From: Micromonospora cremea
GTDB lineage: Bacteria > Actinomycetota > Actinomycetes > Mycobacteriales > Micromonosporaceae
Length of the DNA: 64,000 nucleotides
Direction: 5' to 3'
NCBI RefSeq assembly: GCF_900143515.1
Contig: NZ_FSQT01000002.1
Coordinates: forward strand, 2,915,501 to 2,979,500
Position numbers and translations under genes: made by a program. Below are positions 36,750 through 46,197 of the stretch, piece after piece. The notes under the pieces were generated by a model, which saw nothing but the letters and a program-made list of their open reading frames with translations, was not told where the DNA came from and ran no database searches. The stretch's first letter is position 1, and each line of letters opens with the position of its first letter.

Positions 36750-37204
36750 GGCAGCACCACCGGCCTGTCCCCGTCGGGGCCGGTCGGGTCGGGCAGCATC
36801 GGGGTCGGGCCTCCGGGTAGGACGGTCCCCGGGTCGGCGAGGGCACGCTGCACGTCCACCACGCGGGCGGCCGAGAAGGCGTCGGCGTCGGAGTACTGGG
36901 TGGCGACGCGGTCGGCGACGGCGGCGAGGTGGCCGGTGGCACCTCGGACGGCGTACACCATGTCGGCAGTGGCCTGCTGCGTCTCGGGGTGCGCGTGGAG
37001 GAAGGTGACCAGCTCGATGAAGGCGTCGCACGGGTTGGGCAGTTGGGCGGACATGTCGTCAGCGATGTACGACAGGTGTGGCGCGTAGTTGCGTTCGACT
37101 TCCGCGGCGAGCCGGTCGGCGAACTCCCGGAGTTGGCGGATGTCGGCCTCGATCCCGCCGTAGTTGCGCAGCCAGGGGGTTGGCCGGTCCTCTTCGGGGA
37201 TCAT
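36746..37204 (-). CDS. Small helical T7SS-like substrate with YxxxD motif
   Basis: 152 residues, no signal peptide. Predicted two-helix core (about 18-110) as in EspC/WXG100 proteins, followed by TQYSDADAFSAA, in which Y-S-D-A-D matches the YxxxD/E export signal of type VII substrates. A Pro-rich tail (TVLPGGPTPMLPDPTGPDG) follows. ATG at 37204 after GGGAGG. Its stop overlaps the next GTG. It heads the three-gene cassette; TAACCT on the minus strand about 40 nt upstream could be its -10. Assignment rests on motif, size and context. Confidence 0.6.
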   Translation of the reverse strand: MIPEEDRPTPWLRNYGGIEADIRQLREFADRLAAEVERNYAPHLSYIADDMSAQLPNPCDAFIELVTFLHAHPETQQATADMVYAVRGATGHLAAVADRVATQYSDADAFSAARVVDVQRALADPGTVLPGGPTPMLPDPTGPDGDRPVVLP

Positions 37205-37292
37205 CGATCCTCCCTACCCGTCACTGCACCGTTTCCCTGAGTGAGGTTAACGGCTGGGAGCGACGCTGGCAGCCCCCGTGCGGTGGGTCGGG

Positions 37293-37505
37293 TCAGCGGG
37301 GCAGACCGGCGGAGCACCATCCGCCCGGGCCGGCCCTGAGCGCCGCGCCAGCCGGTCGGGCGCTGCGAGCCCAGGCGGACGTCGTCACCGGCGCGGGGGC
37401 GACGGCCGGACGGGACCGGAGGACGATCGCCCCCACCAGGGCGGCCAGTTCCTCGGCGGTGGGCACGCCGCGGACGACCCGGAACAGCGGCTCTTCGGCA
37501 GACAT
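37293..37505 (-). CDS. accE: Acyl-CoA carboxylase epsilon subunit
   Basis: 70 residues matching the small epsilon subunit of actinobacterial acyl-CoA carboxylases: LFRVVRGVPTAEELAALVGAIVLRSRPA at the N-terminus and SAWARSARPAG...GPGGWCSAGLPR at the C-terminus, both conserved in AccE5/PccE. Epsilon bridges alpha and beta subunits and raises activity. It is normally next to accD; here the beta subunit is 7 kb away. TACCCT on the minus strand (37512-37517) sits 6 nt upstream of the ATG, so it is transcribed independently and leaderless, divergent from the kinase. Confidence 0.82.
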   Translation of the reverse strand: MSAEEPLFRVVRGVPTAEELAALVGAIVLRSRPAVAPAPVTTSAWARSARPAGAALRAGPGGWCSAGLPR

Positions 37506-37595
37506 GACGCCAGGGTACGCGCCGCGAAGTTGCAGGGAACGCAGAGTGGCGTGCCGGCGGTGTGACGATCAGCGGGTCCGGGTACCGTCTCACCG

Positions 37596-39596
37596 ATGTC
37601 GAACGCGCTTCCCCAACTCGTCGCTGACCGATACCGGCTTCTGTCGCCGCTCGGCCAGGGCGGCATGGGTCGGGTGTGGAAGGCGCGCGACGAGGTGTTG
37701 CACCGGGACGTCGCCATCAAGGAGTTGGTGCCGCCGCCCGGCCTCACCGATGAGGAACGCCGCGAGATGCGGGAGCGCTCGCTGCGTGAGGCGCGGGCCA
37801 TCGCCCGGCTCAATCACGTCAACGTGGTCCGCATCTTCGACGTGCTCCGCACCGATGGCGATCCGTGGATCGTCATGGAGTACGTGGCGTCGAAGTCGTT
37901 GCAGGACACTCTCGCCGAGGACGGGCCGGTGTCGCCGGCCCGCGCGGTCGAGATCGGCCTCGGCGTGCTGGGTGCTCTCAACGCCGCGCACAAGGCGGGC
38001 GTGATGCACCGCGACGTCAAGCCCGGCAATGTGCTGCTCGGCGACGACGGCCGGGTGGTGCTGACCGATTTTGGCCTCGCGACCATCCCGGGCGACCCGA
38101 ACGTCACCCGCACCGGCATGGTGCTGGGCTCGCCCGCGTACATCTCTCCGGAGCGTGCCCGAGAGGGCACCGCCGGGCCGGAGGCCGACCTGTGGTCGCT
38201 GGGCGCGACGCTCTACGCGGCGGTGGAGGGCAAGTCGCCGTACGCGCGGCCGTCGGCGATCGCCACACTGGCCGCGCTGGCCACCGAGCCGATGCCGCCG
38301 CCGAAGAACGCCGGCCCGCTCAAGCCGGTGCTCAACGGCCTCCTGCGCAAGGACCCGAACGAGCGGATCAACGCCGAGGTGGCCGAGCGGCTGCTGCGTC
38401 GCGCCGGTGGCAAGCGGGCGCGCAGCATCTCGCTGCTGGATGGCGTACGCCGGCCTGGGCCGAACGGTCCGCGCGAGCCGCGCGCGCCGCTCGTGCCGGC
38501 GCCGCGACCCGCCGACGAGCGCGCCGACCAGCCGGTGTCGCCGCCCGCGCCGCGCACCCCGCCGGCCGCCGCGGCCGCGCCCCCCGTGGTCGACGCCAGC
38601 CCGACGGCCAGCGATGCCACCCCGACGGCCCTCGTGCTTCCCGCCGTGGACGCCGAGCCGACAGCGCCGGTGTCGGCCGAGCCGACCGCCACGGTCGACC
38701 GCCCGACCACCGCGGATGCCGAGCCCACGGCGAGCGTCACGGCAGCGGGCGGCACACCCTCCGACGGTACGACGGACACCGACGACGAGCCGACCGCGGT
38801 GGACGGCCCGCCGGTCGCGCCGGAACAGCGCAGGCCGGCGGCCCCGACCTCGGTCATGCCGACCCCGGTGAGCCCGGCCGGGCGCGCGGCCGTGCCGCTC
38901 TATGGCGGTACGAAGCCGAACAACACCCGACGCAACCTGCTGATCGGCGCCGTGGTGGCTCTGCTGCTGATCGGCCTCGTGGTGATCGTGCCGAAGCTCG
39001 GCGGCAAGGACGAGGACACTCCGCAGGCGCAGCCGACGGGAGCCGCGGCGACGTCGGCGCCGGCGCAGACCTCCGCTCCGGCGGCGCCCCCGCCCACCAC
39101 CGGTGCTCCCAGCCCGACGCCCTCGGCGACGCCCTCCGCCGACCCGAACACGCTGCCGCCGGGCTGGAAGCTGTACGAGGGGTCGACCTTCTCCATCCCG
39201 CTCCCGCCGGGCTGGAGCGGCGGGCAGACCAGCTCGGACACGGCCATCTTCCGGCAGAGCAACGGGGTGGGCGAGATGTTGGTCCAGTGGACCCCCAGCC
39301 CGAAGAAGGACGCTGTGGCCGACTGGAAGAGCATCGAGAGCGGCCGCAAGAACCTGGTCAACAGCTACCAGTTGGTGGGCACCATCAGGGGCTGCAACTG
39401 GTACCGGACCTGCGCCGACTGGGAGTGGTTGGAGACTCGGGACAACACCCGCATCCACGTGCGCAACCGGGGCTTCGCGACCGCCAGCAACCGGGGTTAC
39501 GCCATCCGCTGGGAGGTTGCGGAGAAGGACTGGCAGGCCAACCTCGCCAACTTCGACCAGATCGTCAAGGGGTTCAAGCCCGACCGGGTGAACTGA
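37596..39596 (+). CDS. Receptor-type serine/threonine protein kinase (PknB-like), second copy
   Basis: 666 residues. Kinase domain about 13-275: GQGGMG loop, Lys42, HRD 138-140, DFG 158-160, SPAYISPE. A linker of about 170 residues contains repeated (E)PTA(x) units (about 336-402), rich in Thr and acidic residues, then a membrane helix (about 447-465), a Pro/Thr linker, and an extracellular domain (about 525-666) with two cysteines (CNWYRTC). The overall plan and outer domain parallel the kinase at 4185-6284. TACCGT (37583-37588) precedes the ATG by 7 nt. It is divergent from accE and near the T7SS-like cassette. Ligand unknown. Confidence 0.93.
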   Translation: MSNALPQLVADRYRLLSPLGQGGMGRVWKARDEVLHRDVAIKELVPPPGLTDEERREMRERSLREARAIARLNHVNVVRIFDVLRTDGDPWIVMEYVASKSLQDTLAEDGPVSPARAVEIGLGVLGALNAAHKAGVMHRDVKPGNVLLGDDGRVVLTDFGLATIPGDPNVTRTGMVLGSPAYISPERAREGTAGPEADLWSLGATLYAAVEGKSPYARPSAIATLAALATEPMPPPKNAGPLKPVLNGLLRKDPNERINAEVAERLLRRAGGKRARSISLLDGVRRPGPNGPREPRAPLVPAPRPADERADQPVSPPAPRTPPAAAAAPPVVDASPTASDATPTALVLPAVDAEPTAPVSAEPTATVDRPTTADAEPTASVTAAGGTPSDGTTDTDDEPTAVDGPPVAPEQRRPAAPTSVMPTPVSPAGRAAVPLYGGTKPNNTRRNLLIGAVVALLLIGLVVIVPKLGGKDEDTPQAQPTGAAATSAPAQTSAPAAPPPTTGAPSPTPSATPSADPNTLPPGWKLYEGSTFSIPLPPGWSGGQTSSDTAIFRQSNGVGEMLVQWTPSPKKDAVADWKSIESGRKNLVNSYQLVGTIRGCNWYRTCADWEWLETRDNTRIHVRNRGFATASNRGYAIRWEVAEKDWQANLANFDQIVKGFKPDRVN

Positions 39597-39685
39597 ACCA
39601 CGGGATTCGCGCCGGCGCGAAATCCATTCGCATGACCTTGCGTCGTCCGGGGTATCTGATCTCCGACGACGGAAGGAGGTACGAC

Positions 39686-39919
39686 ATGGGTTACCGACGG
39701 AGGGACGCCCGGCCCCGGCTGGCACTGTGGATGCTCGTCGCGCTCGGCGACGCGGTCCTGCTGCTGGTCAGCGCGGGAATCTGGGCGCTCATCGCACTGC
39801 TCAGCGTCGTGACCATTGCCGTCTGCGGGGTGGCTGCCTGGCGGCTGACCCGGCGGGGCGCTCTGACCAGTGAGGACGCTCCGGTGGTGGTGCCGGCGAT
39901 GAGCCGACGGCGGGCCTGA
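39686..39919 (+). CDS. Small membrane protein, function unknown
   Basis: 77 residues with an Arg-rich start (MGYRRRDARPR) and two closely spaced hydrophobic helices (about 12-29 and 31-50), then a polar tail ending MSRRRA. An excellent Shine-Dalgarno, GGAAGGAGGT, lies 5 nt before the ATG at 39686, which decides the start. It begins 89 nt after the kinase stop and may be cotranscribed with it. No family recognised. Confidence 0.65.
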   Translation: MGYRRRDARPRLALWMLVALGDAVLLLVSAGIWALIALLSVVTIAVCGVAAWRLTRRGALTSEDAPVVVPAMSRRRA

Positions 39920-39934
39920 CCCCTACCGATGGCG

Positions 39935-39991
39935 TGGCGGCAGCCGGACCGATTGTCGACCGTGAGGTGACAGCCGATCCCGCTGCCGCCA
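39935..39991. terminator. Hairpin between convergent small membrane protein and lysozyme genes
   Basis: TGGCGGCAG (39935-39943) pairs exactly with CTGCCGCCA (39983-39991) between two convergent stops. The loop is 39 nt. Confidence 0.45.
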
Positions 39992-40027
39992 ACCGCCTCC
40001 CCAGGCGGAACGGGCGGACCGGGCCGG

Positions 40028-40783
40028 TCAGGGCGTGTTGTTGGCCAGCGCGATCAGCCGCGACCGGTCGCCGTTCCAGTAGTTGCGGTCCACGCCGCCG
40101 CTGATCCCCGGGACCGAGCCGGTGCTGGTGTACTGCCAGAAGCTCCACACCGGCGCACCGGCCGGCAGAGCGCCCGGCGTGCTCGCCCAGCGGGCCAGCC
40201 AGAGCGGGTGGTTCGCCCACGGGCCGGTCCAGCTGCCGGTGCACTGGTTCCAGAAGCTCGTCGTGGTGTAGATGACCGCGTAGCGGCCGGTGCGGGAGCG
40301 GTAGGTGTTCAGGAAGTCCTGGACCCAGTTGCGCATCCCGGTGGTGCTGAGGCCGTAGCAGTAGCCGCCGGCGTACGGGTTGGCCTCCAGGTCCAGCGCG
40401 GCGGGAAGGGTCCGGCTGTCCGCCGACCAGGCGCCGCCGTTGGAGGCCAGGTAGTTGGCCTGGGTCGAGCCGGCGGAGATGTTCGGTCGGGCGAAGTGGT
40501 ACGCCCCGCGGATCACCCCGGCGTTGTACGCGTTGACGTAGTTCGCGTTGAAGTTCGGGTCCTTGTAGCTGGTGCCCTCGGTGGCCTTGATGAAGGCGAA
40601 CTGGATGCCGGCGTTGCGCACGCTGGTCCAGTTGATGGTGCCCTGGTAGCGGGACACGTCGACGCCGGGCGTGGTGGCGGCGGCCGCCGGTCCGGCGGTC
40701 GCGACCAGGGTCGCCGCCACGGTGGCGAGGAGGGTGACGCCGGCCGCGAGCACGCGGCGCAGCGGTGATCTGGTACGGGCCAT
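40028..40783 (-). CDS. Secreted GH25 lysozyme (muramidase)
   Basis: 251 residues. A Sec signal peptide (RRVLAAGVTLLATVAATLVATAGPAAAA, about 8-37) is followed by a GH25 domain: GVDVSRYQGTINW, FAFIKATEGTSYKDPNF, GAYHFARPN, and the catalytic ALDLEANPY (Asp/Glu). It cleaves the MurNAc-GlcNAc bond in peptidoglycan. The ATG at 40783 is chosen because GGAGG lies 5 nt upstream and the signal peptide starts properly; a start at 40819 is possible but lacks support. There is no separate wall-binding domain. Confidence 0.92.
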   Translation of the reverse strand: MARTRSPLRRVLAAGVTLLATVAATLVATAGPAAAATTPGVDVSRYQGTINWTSVRNAGIQFAFIKATEGTSYKDPNFNANYVNAYNAGVIRGAYHFARPNISAGSTQANYLASNGGAWSADSRTLPAALDLEANPYAGGYCYGLSTTGMRNWVQDFLNTYRSRTGRYAVIYTTTSFWNQCTGSWTGPWANHPLWLARWASTPGALPAGAPVWSFWQYTSTGSVPGISGGVDRNYWNGDRSRLIALANNTP

Positions 40784-40910
40784 GGCTGCCTCCAAGGACG
40801 TCGGTCTATTGACGCCCATCTTTGGAGGTAACTGCCCTAGATCACAAGAGATGTTGAAGAAACTTTCATCGACGGGTGTCGGTGGGCGCTGAACGTTGCG
40901 GTGGGATGGC

Positions 40911-41012
40911 TCAGCGTAGGGCGGCGGGGTCGAGCTGCCAGCGAAACGGCTCCACCGTGGTCGTTGCCTCGCCGGGCCTTGCCACCTGGTCCTCGACGTT
41001 GTCCGCGCTCAT
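40911..41012 (-). CDS. Candidate 33-residue small protein
   Basis: ATG (41010-41012) to TGA (40911-40913), encoding 33 residues that end PFRWQLDPAALR. A strong Shine-Dalgarno, GGGAGGTGA, lies 6 nt upstream. It fills most of the otherwise empty gap between the lysozyme and the M50-like gene. Codon third positions are mostly G/C. No homologue is recognised; a bioactive peptide, regulator or chance ORF are all possible. Confidence 0.4.
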   Translation of the reverse strand: MSADNVEDQVARPGEATTTVEPFRWQLDPAALR

Positions 41013-41112
41013 CGGCGGTCACCTCCCGCTCCGCTCGCCACCACAGCAGTCTCACCCGGTACGGGGCGGTGGCCCGGACCGACACCGAACGCCGCCGGTA
41101 GGCTCGCGCCCC

Positions 41113-41856
41113 ATGATGTCGATCGACGGGCTGGGCGACCTGTGGGACACGCTGTTCGGCGCGCAGCCGGACCCGCCCCCGCTGCTGGTGCTGATCACCG
41201 CGGCCGTCGCGCTGGTGGTGGTCAGCACCCGACTGCCGTGGCGGATCGCCCGCAACGCCATCACCATCGCCCACGAGGGCGGGCATGCGCTGATCGCCCT
41301 GCTCACCGGCCGCAAGCTGCGAGGCATCCGGTTGCACTCGGACACCTCCGGGCTGACGCTCTCCGCCGGCCGGCCCACGGGGCCGGGCATGATCCTCACC
41401 CTGCTCGCCGGATACGTCGCCCCACCGCTGGTCGGGTTGGCCGGGGCCTGGCTGCTCGGCGGTAACCGGATCACCCTGCTGCTCTGGGTCGCGGTTGCGC
41501 TGCTGCTCGCCATGCTGGTCATGATCCGCAACGTCTTCGGCGTGGTGTCGCTGCTGGTCACCGGCGCCCTGGTGCTCGTCGTCTCGTGGTACGCCACCCC
41601 GCAGGTGCAGGCCGCGTTCGCGTACACCGGGGTGTGGTTCCTGCTGCTCGGCGGGGTGCGGCCGGTGGTGGAGCTGCAACGGCTGCGCTCGCGCGGCCGG
41701 ATGCCCGCCTCCGACGCCGACCAGCTCGCCGGGCTCACCCCGTTTCCGGCGTTCTTCTGGGTGCTCTTCTACGCCCTGGTCAACCTGGCCGTCCTCCTCG
41801 CCGGCGCGCTGCTGCTCACCGGCCCGATCCTCACCGACGCCGGCCTGACCAGCTGA
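41113..41856 (+). CDS. M50-like integral membrane metalloprotease
   Basis: 247 residues with about six hydrophobic helices. The zinc motif is HEGGH in ITIAHEGGHALIALL (about residues 55-60), inside or next to the second helix, as in the M50B family. Such proteases cleave membrane-embedded substrates, but the actinobacterial members of this short type are uncharacterised. TAGGCT (41099-41104) is 8 nt before the first of two ATGs (41113, 41116), pointing to a leaderless start. Confidence 0.82.
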   Translation: MMSIDGLGDLWDTLFGAQPDPPPLLVLITAAVALVVVSTRLPWRIARNAITIAHEGGHALIALLTGRKLRGIRLHSDTSGLTLSAGRPTGPGMILTLLAGYVAPPLVGLAGAWLLGGNRITLLLWVAVALLLAMLVMIRNVFGVVSLLVTGALVLVVSWYATPQVQAAFAYTGVWFLLLGGVRPVVELQRLRSRGRMPASDADQLAGLTPFPAFFWVLFYALVNLAVLLAGALLLTGPILTDAGLTS

Positions 41857-41910
41857 CCGCCCCGCCCCCGAACAGCCGCGCCCGGTTGAGGAGGGCCTGC
41901 CCCTGGCGTC

Positions 41911-41979
41911 GATCATGGAGTCGTGGTGGGTGACGAAAGCCGCGATCCGCAGCCAAGCGGGCACCACAACTCCATGATC
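41911..41979. terminator. Long hairpin between M50-like and ketopantoate reductase genes
   Basis: GATCATGGAGTCGTGGTG (41911-41928) pairs with CACCACAACTCCATGATC (41962-41979) over 18 bp with one mismatch. The arm is closely related to the sequence at 24971-24990, so it belongs to a dispersed repeat family. It may terminate M50-like transcription before panE. Confidence 0.6.
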
Positions 41980-42015
41980 AACGGGGACAGGTTGGCGGAA
42001 GGGCAGAATGAGGCC

Positions 42016-42999
42016 ATGCGATACGTGATCATCGGGGCCGGCGCGGTCGGCGGGACGATCGGGGTACGGCTGGCCGAGGCCGGCCGGGACGTGACCCTGG
42101 TGGCCCGGGGCGCGCACCTGGACGCGATCCGCGAGCGGGGCCTGACCCTGCGCCAGCCCGGGGGCGAGATCACCGCCCGGCTCGCCGCCCTCGACGGCCC
42201 CGGTGACCGCCCGCTGCCGGCCGACACGGTGCTGATCCTCACCGTGAAGTCGCAGGACACCGCGGGCGCGCTGGCCGCCTGGGCGGACGCGCCGGTGGCC
42301 GGGGGTGGCACGGCGGGTGAGCGGCTGCCGCTGGTCACCGCGCAGAACGGGGTGGCCAACGAGCGGGCCGCGCTGCGGCTCTTCGCCGACGTGCATCCGG
42401 TCTGCGTCTGGCTGCCGGCCACCCACCTGGACCCGGGGGTGGTGGTGGCCAACGGCTACCCGCACCCGGGAATGCTGCACGTCGGGCGCTACCCGACCGG
42501 CGCTGACGACACCGACCGGGCGATCGCGGCCGACCTGACCGCCGCCGGGTTCGTCGCCCCGGTCCGGGAGGACGTGATGCGCTGGAAGTACGGCAAGCTG
42601 CTCGCCAACCTCGGCAACGGCCTCCAGGCGCTGCTCGGTCGGGACATCCCGGAGGCGCTGGCCGAGCGGGTACGCGCCGAGGGCGTCGCCGCGCTCGCCG
42701 CCGCGCACATTGCGCACACCTCGCCGGACGAGGAGCGAGTTGAACGCGGCGACCGGGTTCAGCAGCACCCGGTCGCCGGTGCGGGCCGCTCCGGCGGTTC
42801 CACCTGGCAGAGCCTGGCCCGGGGCGCGGGCTCGACGGAGGTCGACCACCTCAACGGTGAGATCGCGTTGCTCGGCCGGCTGCACGGCGTACCGACGCCG
42901 GCCAACGTGGCAGTGCAGCGCGCGGTGCGCCGGGCGGTCCGGGAGCGGCTCGGAGCCGGCGCGTTCCCGCTCGCCGAGCTGGAGAAGATGGTCGCCTGA
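42016..42999 (+). CDS. 2-dehydropantoate 2-reductase family protein
   Basis: 327 residues. The N-terminal NADPH-binding motif is IIGAGAVGGTIGVRLAEAGRDVTLVAR, with LTVKSQDT and TAQNGVANE typical of ketopantoate reductases. The C-terminal domain has the conserved MRWKYGKLLANLGN lysine/asparagine region. It reduces ketopantoate to pantoate for pantothenate and CoA synthesis, or a similar 2-oxo acid. ATG at 42016. Paralogues of this family are common, so it may not be the housekeeping PanE. Confidence 0.85.
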   Translation: MRYVIIGAGAVGGTIGVRLAEAGRDVTLVARGAHLDAIRERGLTLRQPGGEITARLAALDGPGDRPLPADTVLILTVKSQDTAGALAAWADAPVAGGGTAGERLPLVTAQNGVANERAALRLFADVHPVCVWLPATHLDPGVVVANGYPHPGMLHVGRYPTGADDTDRAIAADLTAAGFVAPVREDVMRWKYGKLLANLGNGLQALLGRDIPEALAERVRAEGVAALAAAHIAHTSPDEERVERGDRVQQHPVAGAGRSGGSTWQSLARGAGSTEVDHLNGEIALLGRLHGVPTPANVAVQRAVRRAVRERLGAGAFPLAELEKMVA

Positions 43000-43061
43000 C
43001 CGGGGCAACCGACCACCCTGCCCGGCGCGTGTTCCCTGCGACCGACACGGGGAGGTAGCGG

Positions 43062-43565
43062 GTGCCGGACGTCGACGGGTTCGACGAGTTCTACCGGGGG
43101 AGCCGACAACGGCTGCTCGGTTTCGTCTACGTGCTCACCGGCGACCGGGGCGAGGCGCAGGACGCCGTGCAGGAGGCGTACATCCGGGCGTGGCAGCGCT
43201 GGTCGACGGTCAGCCGGTACGACGACCCGGAGGCGTGGGTGCGAGTCGTGGCCAGCCGGATCGCGGTCAGCCGGTGGCGCAGCCTGCGCAGCCGCGCCCG
43301 GGCGTACCTGCGGCACGGGGCCACCACTGAGGCCGTTCCCGGCCCGGGCACCGACACCGTCGAGGTGGTCGCCGCGCTGCGCCGACTGCCCGAGGAGCAA
43401 CGCACCGCCATCGCCCTGTACTACCTGGTCGGCATGCCGGTCGCCGAGGTGGCGCGGGAGACCGACGCCCCGGTCGGCACGGTCAAGGCCCGACTCTCCC
43501 GAGGGCGCGCCGCGCTCGCCGGTCTGCTCGCCGTCTCTGATCTGGAGGAGGCCACCGATGCGTGA
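43062..43565 (+). CDS. ECF sigma factor (SigE family)
   Basis: 167 residues. Region 2 (FDEFYRGSRQRLLGFVYVLTGDRGEAQDAVQEAYIRAWQRW) and region 4 (LRRLPEEQRTAIALYYLVGMPVAEVARETDAPVGTVKARLSRGRAAL) are both complete. GTG start at 43062 after GGGGAGGT. Its last codons overlap the next gene by 8 nt, so the two are coupled and the downstream protein is the likely partner or anti-sigma factor. The regulon is unknown. Confidence 0.92.
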   Translation: MPDVDGFDEFYRGSRQRLLGFVYVLTGDRGEAQDAVQEAYIRAWQRWSTVSRYDDPEAWVRVVASRIAVSRWRSLRSRARAYLRHGATTEAVPGPGTDTVEVVAALRRLPEEQRTAIALYYLVGMPVAEVARETDAPVGTVKARLSRGRAALAGLLAVSDLEEATDA

Positions 43566-44430
43566 CGACCTGGCATTCGTCGAACGGGTCCACCGGGATC
43601 TGGGGGATGTGCGGTGGCCAGAGCCGCAGGAGATCCGGGCTCGCGCCCGGCGGCGCAGCCGGCGTACCGCCGTGGCGGCGACGGTCGTGCTGACGCTGGC
43701 GGGCGTGTCCGCCTTCGTCGTGGCCGGAGGCGGGAGAGAGTCGCCACCGCCGCACGTGGTGGCCTCGGCCTCCCCGCACGCACCCGTTCGTGGCGAGATC
43801 ACCGCCGACTCCCTGGTGCAGCCGGCCGATCTGGGTCAGCCAGCGCAGGTGCAGCTCAGCCAGTCAGGGCTGGGGGAGCCGGTCCTCGTCGAGGACCTGC
43901 TGGGCTACTGCCGGCAGAGCCGGGGGATGACACCGGTCTGGCAGACGTCCCGCTGGTCACGATCGCAGACCCTGCTGCGGGAAGGCCCGCGACCCTATGG
44001 TGCCGCCCCCACCCCCGCCGACGTGCTGCTCAGCCAGGACCTGTACCGGGTGACGCCGGATGCGGCGGAGTCGTTCTTCGCCGACCTCGACCGGCGGGTG
44101 GCACCCTGCGCCGAATGGCGCAACGTCGGGCCCTATGAGGTGGCCGGAAGCACGGGTACCGGCGAGGTGGTGCACCGGTGGGCGGTGGTGCAGCGAGGCT
44201 TCGCGGGCGACGGAGCAGCCCTGCTGCGCCACACCGTCGCGCAACCCCGCGATCAGAAGACCGGCAAGGCCATCGGGTTCGGACCCCGGTCGACCAGCAT
44301 CGCGGTGGTGCGGGTGGGCGACCTGATCGCGGTGCTCACCCTCGGCGAGGAGAGCGGCGAGCCGGAGCTGAGCCGCCTCGCCGAGAGGGCCGCCCGCCGC
44401 ATGTGTCTCGCCGCGAATCCGCCGTGCTGA
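43558..44430 (+). CDS. Membrane protein coupled to the ECF sigma factor
   Basis: 290 residues: a cytoplasmic N-terminus of about 35 residues (MRDDLAFVERVHRDLGDVRWPEPQEIRARARRR), one membrane helix (about 37-58) and a large extracytoplasmic domain with several cysteines. Overlap with the sigma gene and the one-helix topology are typical of an anti-sigma factor or sensor, but no zinc-binding HxxxCxxC motif is seen. The role in sigma control is inferred from context. Confidence 0.7.
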   Translation: MRDDLAFVERVHRDLGDVRWPEPQEIRARARRRSRRTAVAATVVLTLAGVSAFVVAGGGRESPPPHVVASASPHAPVRGEITADSLVQPADLGQPAQVQLSQSGLGEPVLVEDLLGYCRQSRGMTPVWQTSRWSRSQTLLREGPRPYGAAPTPADVLLSQDLYRVTPDAAESFFADLDRRVAPCAEWRNVGPYEVAGSTGTGEVVHRWAVVQRGFAGDGAALLRHTVAQPRDQKTGKAIGFGPRSTSIAVVRVGDLIAVLTLGEESGEPELSRLAERAARRMCLAANPPC

Positions 44431-44450
44431 CGGGAGCCGGTTCCTGATCC

Positions 44451-44514
44451 GCGCAACTTCAGGGATGTAGGCGCCTCCGGGCGTCCCGAGGCCACACTTT
44501 CCCTGAAGTTGCGC
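44451..44514. terminator. Hairpin between convergent sigma-partner and accD genes
   Basis: GCGCAACTTCAGGGA (44451-44465) pairs exactly with TCCCTGAAGTTGCGC (44500-44514). The loop is 34 nt and can itself fold. It sits between two convergent stops. Confidence 0.65.
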
Positions 44515-44529
44515 AGACCGAGAGCGCGC

Positions 44530-46113
<1,584 letters not shown>

Positions 46114-46197
46114 CCAGGGAATATAACGATGGTTCAGGGCGACGCCGCTGTGCAGTACGCCTCAGTGCCGATGCGGCCACCGCCGTAGGCTGGCGGG

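Noticed and set aside
37204..37292. Transposon or integrase scar at the right border of the T7SS-like cassette
   Set aside because: No inverted repeats, target-site duplication, integrase or tRNA was seen at either border.
40820..41112. Possible riboswitch upstream of the lysozyme
   Set aside because: No conserved riboswitch core was recognised; the small ORF and ordinary promoter elements are enough to describe the region.
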